From: Liolophura sinensis
Taxonomy: Eukaryota > Mollusca > Polyplacophora > Chitonida > Chitonidae
Direction: 5' to 3'
Length of the DNA stretch: 64,000 nt
Assembly (NCBI RefSeq): GCF_032854445.1
Contig: NC_088307.1
Span: 9,870,017-9,934,016, forward strand
Part shown: positions 55,901 through 64,000 of the stretch, one piece after another
Layout: each line of letters begins with the position of its first letter
Position numbering within the stretch: position 1 is the first letter of the stretch
Made by a program: the position numbers and the translations under genes
Notes under the pieces: model-generated
Databases searched by the model: none
What the model was told of the DNA's origin: nothing
What the model saw: only the letters and a program-made list of their open reading frames with translations

Positions 55901-58900
55901 TGAATACCCGGAAGGTCAGAACATACATGTAGCGGTACATCTCATCCCTGTATCTGCCTTTTTCCTGTTTCCAATCTGAATACTCGGAAGGTCAGAACAT
56001 ACATGTAGCGGTACATCTCATCCCTGTATCTGCCTTTTTCCTGTTTCCAATCTGAATACTCGGAAGGTCAGAACATACATGTAGCGGTACATCTCATCCC
56101 TGTATCTGCTTTTTTCCTGTTTCCAATCTGAATACCCGGAAGGTCAGAACATACATGTAGCTGTACCTCTCATCCCTGTATCTGCCTTTTATCTGTTTCC
56201 AATCTGAATACCCGGAAGGTCAGAACATACATGTAGCTGTACCTCTCATCCCTGTATCTGCCTTTTATCTGTTTCCAATCTGAATACTCGGAAGGTCAGA
56301 ACATACATGTAGCAGTACATCTCATCCCTGTATCTGCCTTTTATCTGTTTCCAATCTGAATACCCGGAAGGTCAGAACATACATGTAGCGGTACATCTCA
56401 TCCCTGTATCTGCCTTTTTCCTGTTTCCAATCTGAATACTCGGAAGGTCAGAACATACATGTAGCGGTACATCTCATCCCTGTATCTGCCTTTTTCCTGT
56501 TTCCAATCTGAATACTCGGAAGGTCAGAACATACATGTAGCGGTACATCTCATCCCTGTATCTGCCTTTTTCCTGTTTCCAATCTGAATACCCGGAAGGT
56601 CAGAACATACATGTAGCTGTACCTCTCATCCCTGTATCTGCCTTTTATCTGTTTCCAATCTGAATACTCGGAAGGTCAGAACATACATGTAGCGGTACAT
56701 CTCATCCCTGTATCTGCCTTTTATGTGTTTCCAATCTGAATACCTGGAAGGTCAGAACATACATGTAGCGGTACATCTCATCCCTGTATCTGCCTTTTTC
56801 CTGTTTCCAATCTGAATACCCGGAAGGTCAGAACATACATGTAGCGGTACATCTCATCCCTGTATCTGCCTTTTTCCTGTTTCCAATCTGAATACTCGGA
56901 AGGTCAGAACATACATGTAGCGGTACATCTCATCCCTGTATCTGCCTTTTTCCTGTTTCCAATCTGAATACCCGGAAGGTCGGAACATACATGTAGCTGT
57001 ACATCTCATCCCTGTATCTGCCTTTTTCCTGTTTCCAATCTGAATACCCGGAAGGTCAGAACATACATGTAGCTCTACCTCTTATCCCTGTATCTGCCTT
57101 TTTTTCTGTTTCCAGTCTGAGTACCTGAAACGTCAGAACATACATGTAGCTCTACCTCTTATCCCTGTATCTGCCTTTTTTCTGTTTTCAGTCTGAGTAT
57201 CTGGAAGGTCAGAACCATGATCATTCCATCACAAGTAAGATCAACTTGGTGGACCTGGCGGGCAGTGAGCGGCAGACAACTGCTCAGACCTCAGGAGAAA
57301 GGCTGCGGGTAAGATATCACTAAATGTTCGCTCAAGGCCGAGGGGTTTTACGGTGAGCATGCCAGCACAGCACAGTGACCCAGGAGCCTCTCACCACTGT
57401 GAGTTCACATCTCATGCTGGCTTCTTCTCTGGCCGCACATAGGTCTGCCAGCAACCTGCTAATGATCGTGGGTTTCCTTCCACCATAATGCTGGCTGCTG
57501 TTGTATAAATATTCCAGTAAACTGTAGTTAAAATTCATTTGAGCAAGCAGCTCTAGATTTTTGCATGTGGCTATGGTTTCGGGTTCACTTTATCATGAAA
57601 TGCAACAAACTTGCTCTTTCAACAAACCACTTCGAACATAAAGAAAGAAATAGGCCACAGTTGCCGTAGTCAGTAAGTCAGTGCTGAAGTATCTACAATT
57701 TAACCTGATCAATGATGTGTGTGTAAAAGGTCTGAGAAGTGCCGACAGTCTGCCACTAGGGGGTGCCTCTGTTCACGGTGCGCTGGTTTCACTTTGAAGG
57801 ATCTTGTTTTTATTGAAGTCTAAATAACAAACAAGTCTGATGGCTGGTGTACAGGAAATGATGATCTTGTTGTCTTTAGTGTTGCTCTGAGTTGTGAGCA
57901 TATGCATACCCTTGATCAAACAGTTAAAGAAAGATAATTCCTGTGTCAGAGGTGTTCCCCTTTATGCAGACGGCACTTGGCTGATCACAACTACTCTCTG
58001 AGATCAACAAACAATTTTTATTCCTGCCAAAAAGGCGATAATTTTAAAATTAGGAAGCTTCAGTGATTATTTATTTATTAATTTTTTTTTAAGAGAAGGT
58101 CCAAGTCACTTATGAAAGACTTTATGAAACACATGTACAAAAAAATTAGTGAATTTATTAAATTGTTAATTGTGAATTTTGATTAATTAAATTTGCAATT
58201 TTTTTTCTTTTAGAATAAAAGGAGGGTGTCTAAACAGACGTTCTGATGATGGAACATGCAAAATTCTTATCAGGGGTCATTTATTATTTGAGTCTCCTGG
58301 TTTAAATTTGTTCACACCATGACATGATAGCAATATCCATTCATTCATTCATGCTTGCATTGTTGGACGCAAATAAATGTAAAATGAAATATTACTTTTG
58401 ATGGTGGAAACTTAGACTTTTCGAGTAGGATCTGATCCTACATATGAAACAGACCTCTAAAAACCTCTCCGTTGTAAAGATCAGTAGAACAATGGGAAGA
58501 TTGGGGACTTGGTCGTTCATGAAATTGGGGACTTGGTCGTTCATGAAATTGGGGACTTGGTCGTTCATGAAATTGGGGACTTGGTCGTTCATGAAATTGG
58601 GGACTTGGTCGTTCATGAAATTGGGGACTTGGTCAGGCATAGCAGTTACACGTACAAGCGAAATCACAAAAAGATCTGATCCTACATATGAAACAGACCT
58701 CTAAAAACCTCTCTGTTGTAAAGATCAGTAGAACAATGGGAAGATTGGGGACTTGGTCGTTCATGAAATTGGGGACTTGGTCAGTCATGAAATTGGGGAC
58801 TTGGTCGTTGATGAAGTTGGGGACTTGGTCAGGCATGAAATTGGGGACTTGGTCGGTCATGAAATTGGAGACTTGTTCAGTCATGAAATTGGAGACTTGG

Positions 58901-61900
58901 TCAGACCTGAAAATGGGGACTTGGTCGGTCATGAAATTGGGGACTTGGTCGGTCATGAAATTGGAGACTTGTTCAGTCATGAAATTGGAGACTTGGTCAG
59001 ACATGAAATTGGGGACTTGGTCAGTCATTCAGACATGAAATTGGAGATTTGGTCAGTCATGAAATTGGAGACTTGGTCAGTCATGAAATTGGGGACTTGT
59101 TCAGTCATGAAATTGGAGAGTTGGTCAGTCATAAAATTGGAGACTTGGTCGTTCATGAAATTGGAGACTTGGTCAGCCCTGAAATTGGGGACTTGGTCAG
59201 TCATGAAATTGGGGACTTGGTCAGTCATGAAATTGGAGAGTTGGTCAGTCATGAAATTGGGACTTGGTCAGTCATGAAATTGGGGACTTGGTCGGTCATG
59301 AAAGTGGAGATTTAGTTAGTTATGAAATTGGAGACTTGGTCAGTCATGAAATTGGAGACTTGATCAGTCATGAAATTGGGGACTTGGTCAGTCATGAAAT
59401 TGGAGACTTGGTCAGTCATGAAATTGGAGAGTTGGTCAGTCATGAAATTGGGACTTGGTCAGTCATGAAATTGGGGACTTGGTCGGTCATGAAAGTGGAG
59501 ATTTAGTTAGTTATGAAATTGGAGACTTGGTCAGTCATGAAATTGGGGACTTGGTCAGTCATGAAATTAGGGACTTGGTCGTTCATGAAATTGGGGACTT
59601 GGTCGTTCATGAAATTGGGGACTTGGTCAGTCATGAAATTGGGGACTTGGTCAGTCAGGAAATTGGAGATAATGGACAGGAATAGCAGTTACACGTACAA
59701 GCAAAATCACAAAAAGATCTGATCCTACATATGAAACAGACCTCTAAAAACCTCTTTGTTGTAAAGATCAGTAGAACAATGAGAAGATATGGGACTGGAT
59801 CGTTCATGAAATTGGGGACTTGGTCAGTCAGGAAATTGGAGACATGGTCAGTCAGGAAATTGGAGACATGGTCAGTCATGAGATTTGGGACTTGGTCGTT
59901 CATGAAATTGGAGAGTTGGTCATTTATGAAATTGGGGACTTGGTCGGTCATAAAATTGGAGACTTGGTCAGTCGTGAAATTGGAGACTTGATCGGTCATG
60001 AAATTGGGGACTTGGTCAGTCGTGAAATTGGAGACTTGATCGGTCATGAAATTGGAGACTTGGTCCGTCATGAAATTGGGGACTTGGTCGTTCATGAAAT
60101 TAGGGACTTGGTCGTTCATGAAATTGGGGACTTGGTCGTTCATGAAATTGGGGACTTGGTCAGTCATGAAATTAGGGACTTGGTCAGACCTGAAATTGGG
60201 GATAATGGACAGGAATAGCAGTTACACGTACAAGTGAAATCACAAAAGTTTAGTGCCTCGTGTGGATGGGGGTGTTTAGTGCCTGGTGTAGAAGTGGATA
60301 TTTAGTGCCTGGTGTGGATGTGGACGTTTAGTGCCTGATGTGGATGTGGATGTTTAGTGCCTGGTGTGGATGTGAACTCTGTACATTTTGAACCCTGAAG
60401 TTTTTACTTAAGAACCGAATAATTAGTCTCATTTTAGCATTTGCTGAATTCTGTTAAACAAATCGCCATGTTGCCGTTCAGTGATGATGTACTTATCCAA
60501 CTTGTTGGACAATCAGTCGCTTTCGAAATAAATGCACTGACAGATCTGCTAGTATTAGATCAGAGAGATAAACAAACAACTTATTCGGTTTTTGCTTTTA
60601 GGAAGGTGCTAACATCAACAAATCACTGATGACCTTGGGCAAGGTCATATCACTGCTGTGTGAGCGATCCACCAGTAAGCGCAAGAAGCTGTTTATCCCG
60701 TACAGGGATTCCGTCCTCACATGGTATGTATGTGTGCTTCTTAGGACTCCGTATACCTGCCAACCGATTGTCAGTGTAAGGGGTCACAAGGTAAAACAAC
60801 AATATTTCATAAGCCATCTGATCTCTTGTTGTGCATGGGAAGATATTTCAGCAACCTCTGGAAGGCCGTTAGTTTCTTCTGGGCTCTGCACATTTTTCCT
60901 CCAACCATAAATGTGGCCGCAGTCATATAAGTAAAATATTCTTAAGTGCACTCGGATCAAGTAAATAAATAGATTTGCAAGTTGCAGCTATGCATGTATG
61001 TACACTGTTGGTTTATAGTTGCTTTCTGGCCATACAAACTTGTAAGCTTGTTTGTCTAGTGAAACACTACATGTATGGTACAGTCTCACTCTGACACATG
61101 CACCTTTTTGCTCTAACTGTTCAGGTTGCTGAAGGAGAGTTTGGGAGGTAACTCCAAGACAGCGATGATAGCCACCATCAGCCCAGCCAATCACCACACA
61201 GAAGAGACTCTCAGCACGCTGCGGTATCCTTGACAACAATATCACCATCATCAGTGTTGTCGTATTAGGCCCTGATATCGCCCTCTGGAAACTGTGGACT
61301 TGATTGATTGATTGATTGATTTGTGTTTACCACCATCACTTATTATGATAGCGGTCAGGTTACTGTGTGGAGGAAACTTTGGACTCAAAGCCGCAGCTTA
61401 AAGAGCAAGAACTGGATAACAACTTGTGGCCCCATTGCTCAGGGGACTTGATACTTGTAATGACGTGGCCTTGATACTTGTAATGACCCGGCCTTGATGC
61501 TTGTAATGACCCAGCCTTGATGCTTGTAATGACCCAGCCCTGATGCTTGTAATGACCCAGCCTTGATGCTTGTAATGACCCGGCCTTGATACTTGCAATG
61601 ACCCAGCCTTGATACTTGTAATGGCCCTGTCTTGATACTTGTAATGACCCAGCCTTGATACTTGTAATGACCCAGCTCTGATACTTGTAATGACCCAGCC
61701 TTGATACTTGTAATGACCCAGCCTTGATACTTGTAATTATGTGGCCTTGATACTTGTAAATATGCGGCCTTGATACTTGTAATGACCCAGCCTTGATACT
61801 TGCAATAACCCGGCCTTGATACTTGTAATGACCCAGCCTTGATACATGTAATGACTCACCCTTGATACTTGTAATGACCCAGCCTTGATACTTGTAATGA

Positions 61901-62954
61901 CCCGGCCTTGATACTTGTAATGACCCGGCCTTGATACTTGTAATGACCCAGCCTTGATACTTGTAATGAGCCGGCCTTGATACTTTTAATGACCCAGCTC
62001 TGATACTTGTAATGACCCAGCCTTGATACTTGTAATGACCCAGCCTTGATACTTCTAATTATGTGGCCTTGATACTTGTAAATACGCGGCCTTGATACTT
62101 GTAATGAGCCGGCCTTGATACTTGTAATGACCCAGCCTTGATACTTGTAATGACCCGGCCTTGATACTTGTAATGACACGGCCTTGATACTTGTAATGAC
62201 CCAGCCTTGATACTTGTAATGACCCACCCTTGATACTTGTAATGACCCGGCCTTGATACTTGTAATGACCTGGCCTTGATACTTGCAATGACCCGGCCTT
62301 GATACTTGCAATGACCCGGCCTTGATACTTGCAATGACCTGGCCTTGATACTTGTAATGACCCACCTTTGATACTTGCAATGACCCAGCCTTGATACTTG
62401 CAATGACCTAGCCTTGATACTTGTAATGACCCACCCTTGATACTTGTAATGACCCAGCCTTGATACTTGTTTATGACCCAGCCTTGAACCATCTGTTCCC
62501 CCTGAAACTTTGGTGAGGAATTCGCCCATTAATATACAATGTTCATGTTTTAGCTTCATAAGGCCAATCACTCTAGATTCCAGGTTTCCTGTCACTGCCC
62601 ATATGCCATTTTATGTTCAGCATATCTACCAGAAATTATCAGAAAAGATGAGACTATCATAAAAGATACAGTAGCTGAAGTACTGATAATGAAACAAGAC
62701 GATTCTTTCGCCTCCCAAATTTTCCAATTCTGATGGAAAAACAAAAAATCAAGTGTCTTTGGTCTTAGGATGACATCTTTTTTTAGAGATAATTAATGAC
62801 GACAGAATGGCATTGTTTCCTTGTACATGTAATTAACCTGGTATACACTGTACCTGTATTTTTCCTTGACCTCACAAAAGCTATGCCAAACAGGCAAGGA
62901 GTATCGTGAACAACGTGAGGGTGAACGAAGACCCGAAAGCCAGGCTGATTAAAC
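45905..62954 (+). CDS. KIF14: KIF14-type kinesin-3 motor, nine exons, continues off the right edge
   Basis: A plus-end microtubule motor. Vertebrate KIF14 works in cytokinesis at the midbody with PRC1 and citron kinase. Exons: 45905-46917, 48302-48556, 50829-50919, 52875-52970, 54106-54297, 57192-57308, 60602-60723, 61125-61223, 62881-62954. All phases agree, giving 686 codons so far. Seen: a Ser/Pro-rich N-terminal extension (1-322); motor start '[13 protein letters not shown]'; P-loop GQTGSGKS at 414-421; switch [10 protein letters not shown] at 531-539; switch II DLAGSE at 570-575; then '[14 protein letters not shown]', '[20 protein letters not shown]' and '[17 protein letters not shown]'. 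The long N-terminal extension and the sequence around 'DVSFWSFD' (here DFSFWSFD) are KIF14 hallmarks. FHA and stalk regions would follow outside the window. The introns are loaded with minisatellites. Confidence 0.93.
47735..47857. repeat. 29-bp tandem repeat in KIF14-like intron 1
   Basis: Five units of 'ctcagatttttgaatggaga g(c/g)(t/c)' type alternate in a two-unit pattern (gagctctc / gggctttc). Confidence 0.85.
48302..48556 (+). CDS. KIF14: KIF14-like exon 2: P-loop exon
   Basis: The acceptor is GCCATCCAG|GGAGCT and the donor is TTACAG|GTGCGT. Contains [15 protein letters not shown] and [20 protein letters not shown]. Confidence 0.95.
50829..50919 (+). CDS. KIF14: KIF14-like exon 3
   Basis: 91 nt; acceptor CCACCACAG, donor CAACCT|GTGAGT. 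Encodes [19 protein letters not shown] and on, the alpha-2 region. Confidence 0.92.
51115..51225 (+). mobile_element. SINE family 1, 3' end, in KIF14-like intron 3
   Basis: 'ctgggcaccgcccggtttcc', 'ataaagctggctgccatcat' and an AAAT tail; diverged. Confidence 0.7.
51590..52612. repeat. 68-bp minisatellite in KIF14-like intron 3, interrupted by a SINE
   Basis: Unit tagtttgtcagtttggacca tacacactacaaacatgttt tgtgtttggcctaggctaat atcccctg; about 11 units. A complete SINE (51677-51948) is inserted in the second unit, so the array predates the SINE at this point. Confidence 0.93.
51677..51948 (+). mobile_element. Full-length SINE family 1 (tRNA-derived) with target duplication
   Basis: The head has an A box (TGGCTCAGTTGG, 51688-51699) and a B box (AGTTCAAGTCC, 51757-51767). 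Next come the core shared with more than ten fragments in this window and the tail (aaat)n. The flanks show a short direct repeat ggac (51673-51676 and 51949-51952). It is the reference copy for the family here and appears recent. Confidence 0.93.
52615..52690 (+). mobile_element. SINE family 1, 3' end, in KIF14-like intron 3
   Basis: 'ccggtttcctcccaccataa', 'tgctggctgccgtcatataa' and 'gagtatggcgtaaaacac'; the tail is lost. Confidence 0.82.
52875..52970 (+). CDS. KIF14: KIF14-like exon 4
   Basis: 96 nt; acceptor CATCCCCAG, donor AAAGCG|GTAAGT. Encodes [17 protein letters not shown], the conserved 'E-I-Y-N-E' strand. Confidence 0.95.
52971..54105. other. KIF14-like intron 4
   Basis: No exon-like or long repeat structure apart from an (ATTG)n run near 53890-53915. 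Confidence 0.6.
54106..54297 (+). CDS. KIF14: KIF14-like exon 5: switch I
   Basis: 192 nt; acceptor TTCTACAG, donor ACAAAG|GTAAAC. Contains [17 protein letters not shown] and [20 protein letters not shown]. Confidence 0.95.
55239..57191. repeat. 76-bp minisatellite seeded by the exon 6 splice acceptor, about 26 units
   Basis: The unit reads acatacatgtagcggtacat, ctcatccctgtatctgcctt, tttcctgtttccaatctgaa, tacccggaaggtcaga. The second half is homologous to the true acceptor and exon start (tctgttttcagtctgagtat, ctggaaggtcagaac, from 57181). In nearly all units the acceptor CAG is CAA. One unit (AG at 57114-57115) keeps it, and the last is the real exon. Confidence 0.95.
57192..57308 (+). CDS. 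KIF14: KIF14-like exon 6: switch II
   Basis: 117 nt; acceptor CTGTTTTCAG|TCTGAG, donor CTGCGG|GTAAGA. Contains [15 protein letters not shown]. Its acceptor and first bases are the template of the 76-bp array directly upstream. Confidence 0.94.
57350..57525 (+). mobile_element. SINE family 1, diverged, in KIF14-like intron 6
   Basis: 'gtgacccaggagcctctcac', 'ctcatgctggcttcttctct', 'cagcaacctgctaatgatcg' and 'ccaccataatgctggctgct'. Confidence 0.8.
58428..60247. repeat. 24-bp satellite with three higher-order modules, KIF14-like intron 6
   Basis: The unit is tgaaattggggacttggtca gtca (variants cagtca, cgttca, cggtca; ggggac/ggagac). Each module has a 70-bp header ('gatctgatcctacatatgaa', 'acagacctctaaaaacctct') and a tail ('agcagttacacgtacaag'). 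Modules: 58428-58671 (about 6 units), 58672-59716 (about 39) and 59717-60247 (about 18). All frames stay open for long stretches because 24 is a multiple of three; the peptides are not supported as proteins. Confidence 0.95.
60250..60372. repeat. 26-28 bp tandem repeat 'tttagtgcctggtgtggatg'
   Basis: Four to five imperfect units directly after the 24-bp array. Confidence 0.88.
60602..60723 (+). CDS. KIF14: KIF14-like exon 7
   Basis: 122 nt; acceptor TGCTTTTAG, donor ACATG|GTATGT. Contains [18 protein letters not shown] and [11 protein letters not shown]. Confidence 0.95.
60830..60972 (+). mobile_element. SINE family 1, diverged, in KIF14-like intron 7
   Basis: 'atgggaagatatttcagcaa', 'cctctggaaggccgttagtt', 'tggccgcagtcatataagta' and an AAAT-like tail; it makes up a third of the 401-bp intron 7. 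Confidence 0.7.
61125..61223 (+). CDS. KIF14: KIF14-like exon 8
   Basis: 99 nt; acceptor AACTGTTCAG, donor CTGCG|GTATCC. Contains [20 protein letters not shown] and the end of the motor 'EETLSTL'. Confidence 0.95.
61298..61385 (-). mobile_element. Diverged SINE end with GATT tail
   Basis: (gatt)n, then 'tgtgtttaccaccatcactt' and 'gtgtggaggaaactttgg', similar to 43244-43395. Confidence 0.5.
61443..62487. repeat. 23-bp minisatellite in KIF14-like intron 8, about 45 units
   Basis: Unit ccttgatacttgtaatgacc cag, with cag/cgg variants, a few 'cacccttga' units and two 'atgtgg/atgcgg' blocks (61738-61770 and 62058-62090). Those blocks repeat at about 320 bp, indicating a segmental duplication within the array. 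Confidence 0.96.
62881..62954 (+). CDS. KIF14: KIF14-like exon 9
   Basis: 74 nt; acceptor CTCACAAAAG|CTATGC (weak pyrimidine tract just before AG), donor TTAAAC|GTGAGT. Encodes [20 protein letters not shown], motor end and neck. Confidence 0.9.
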
Positions 62955-63110
62955 GTGAGTGTTCACAGGATCCTTGATGGCTGACCTTTTCATTGCATGC
63001 TAACCCAAGTATATGCTGCAATATAAATGTCTGTGCCTTGTTAATTTGGTACATGTTTTATGATAATAAGATTGGTGCTGTATTAGGGTTTAAGTTGGAC
63101 TTAACTTTTA

Positions 63111-64000
63111 ATACATGAGCAGAGACAGACAAGCTTTGCTGTCGGACTGGGGTTCCCCTGACTGTACTCATGTCGTTGTTGTCAATGTTACAGAGCTGCG
63201 AGCAGAGATAGACAAGCTTTGCTGTCAGACTGGGGTCACCTGTACTGTACTCATGCCGTTGTTGTCATTGTTGCAGAGCTGCAAGCAGAGACAGACAAGC
63301 TTTGCTGTCAGACTGGGGTCACCCGTACTGTACTTATGTCGTTGTTGTCAATGTTACAGAGCTGTGAGCAGAGACAGACAAGTTGCTCTGTCAGACTGGG
63401 GTCACCTGTACTGTACTCATGTCGTTGTTGTCAATGTTACAGAGCTGTGAGCAGAAACAGACAAGTTGCTCTGTCAGACTGGGGTCACCCATACTGTACT
63501 CATGTCGTTGTTGTCAATGTTACAGAGCTGTGAGCAGAAACAGACAAGTTGCTCTGTCAGACTGGGGTCACCTGTACTGTACTCATGTCGTTGTTGTCAA
63601 TATTACAGAGCTGCGAGCACAGACAGACAAGTTGCTCTGTCAGACTGGGGTCACCCATACTGTACTCATGTCGTTGTTGTCATTGTTGCAGAGCTGCGAG
63701 CAGAGACAGACAAGCTTCGCTCTCAGACTGGGGTCACCCATACTGTACTCATGTCGTTATTGTCATTTTTGCAGAGCTGCGAGCAGAAATAGACAAGCTT
63801 CGCTCTCAGACTGGGGTCACCCGTACTGTACTCATGTCGTTGTTGTCAATATTACAGAGCTGCGAGCACAGACAGACAAGTTGCTCTGTCAGACTGGGGT
63901 CACCCATACTGTACTCATGTCGTTGTTGTCATTGTTGCAGAGCTGCGAGCAGAGACAGACAAACTTCGCTCTCAGACTGGGGTCACCCATACTGTACTCA
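63111..64000. repeat. 83-bp minisatellite seeded by the next KIF14-like exon start, about 10.7 units
   Basis: The period is exactly 83 bp (acceptor AG followed by 'agctgcgagcag' at 63194, 63277, 63360, 63443, 63526, 63609, 63692, 63775, 63858, 63941). Each unit holds 'ttgttgtcaatgttacag' or 'cattgttgcag', then codons for QLRAE(I/T)DKL.SQTG. This fits KIF14 after 'LIK'. The array runs past the window edge. Confidence 0.95.
63775..63815 (+). CDS. KIF14: Candidate start of KIF14-like exon 10 (one of several repeat copies)
   Basis: After exon 9 ends in one base (C), an exon starting AG-CTG-CGA-GCA gives QLRAEIDKLRSQTG. This matches KIF14's 'ELKAEIAKLK' right after the motor. The unit at 63775 has both Ile (EID) and RSQTG, the most protein-like version. 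The genuine exon may instead be the last unit, outside the window. The right border given is where the repeat leaves the coding match. Confidence 0.35.

Noticed and set aside
58444..60237. Long ORFs on both strands encoding 8-residue repeats ([24 protein letters not shown])
   Set aside because: The 24-bp period is a multiple of three, so any stop-free unit keeps all frames open. They lie inside a KIF14 intron with no splice signals or homology.
58428..62487. CRISPR-like arrays (regular 23-24 bp repeats)
   Set aside because: Units are contiguous with no unique spacers, in a eukaryotic intron; they are minisatellites.
61856..62595. Minus-strand repeat ORFs ([20 protein letters not shown])
   Set aside because: 23-bp minisatellite read through three frames; located in KIF14 intron 8 on the antisense strand.
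63115..63792. Plus-strand ORFs of about 100-110 codons across the 83-bp array
   Set aside because: Only about 14 codons per unit match KIF14; the rest is intron-derived sequence read through by chance.

Overview
This is a eukaryotic nuclear window, intron-rich and AT-rich, with about four real multi-exon genes, one intronless receptor gene and very heavy repeat content. The repeats include many copies of a tRNA-derived SINE that ends in (AAAT)n and other SINE tails ending in ACTC or ATTC repeats. Those SINEs, the style of the introns and the protein matches suggest a lophotrochozoan animal, most likely a mollusc. That assignment is an inference. No CRISPR array, operon or other prokaryotic feature is present. 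Layout: (1) 0.45-3.06 kb, minus strand: two exons of an ATF3/FOS-type bZIP transcription factor. It has a long Ser/Asp-rich N-terminal half; the leucine-zipper exon lies off the left edge. (2) 3.2-16.7 kb: no recognised gene. It holds an (AT)n run, an 'acctctga' minisatellite, candidate promoter motifs near 5.29 and 7.20 kb, two MITE families, and a long 42/44-bp minisatellite family (10.36-14.3 kb). (3) 16.8-19.0 kb, minus strand: a decayed, internally deleted Ty3/Gypsy retrotransposon. (4) 19-26.5 kb: SINEs and unannotated sequence. (5) 26.5-31.6 kb, minus strand: an unrecognised gene of at least four coding exons (411 codons from its probable ATG). It has a hydrophobic N-terminus, a basic Ser/Thr/Lys-rich middle, a C-terminal membrane segment and a probable non-coding first exon beside an ACGTCA cluster. 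(6) 32.9-34.55 kb, plus strand: the last three exons of an unrecognised C2H2-like zinc-finger gene. Its 3' coding end runs into a minisatellite. (7) 36.4-36.95 kb: a broken tyrosine recombinase of DIRS/Ngaro/Crypton type; 37.3-37.7 kb: a large inverted repeat. (8) 40.12-41.28 kb, plus strand: an intronless class-A GPCR with altered DRY and CWxP motifs. (9) 45.9 kb to the right edge, plus strand: a KIF14-type kinesin-3 gene. Nine exons fit with exact splice phases (686 codons), covering the N-terminal extension and the whole motor domain; the gene continues off the window. The KIF14 introns are packed with minisatellites. Two of these, a 76-bp unit in intron 5 and an 83-bp unit in intron 9, are copies of a KIF14 3' splice site plus the first bases of its exon. 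In the 76-bp array nearly every copy has lost the acceptor AG (AG to AA); in the 83-bp array the AG is kept in every copy. This pair of splice-site-seeded minisatellites is the most unusual observation in the window. Function, timing and use of these copies cannot be settled without transcript data.
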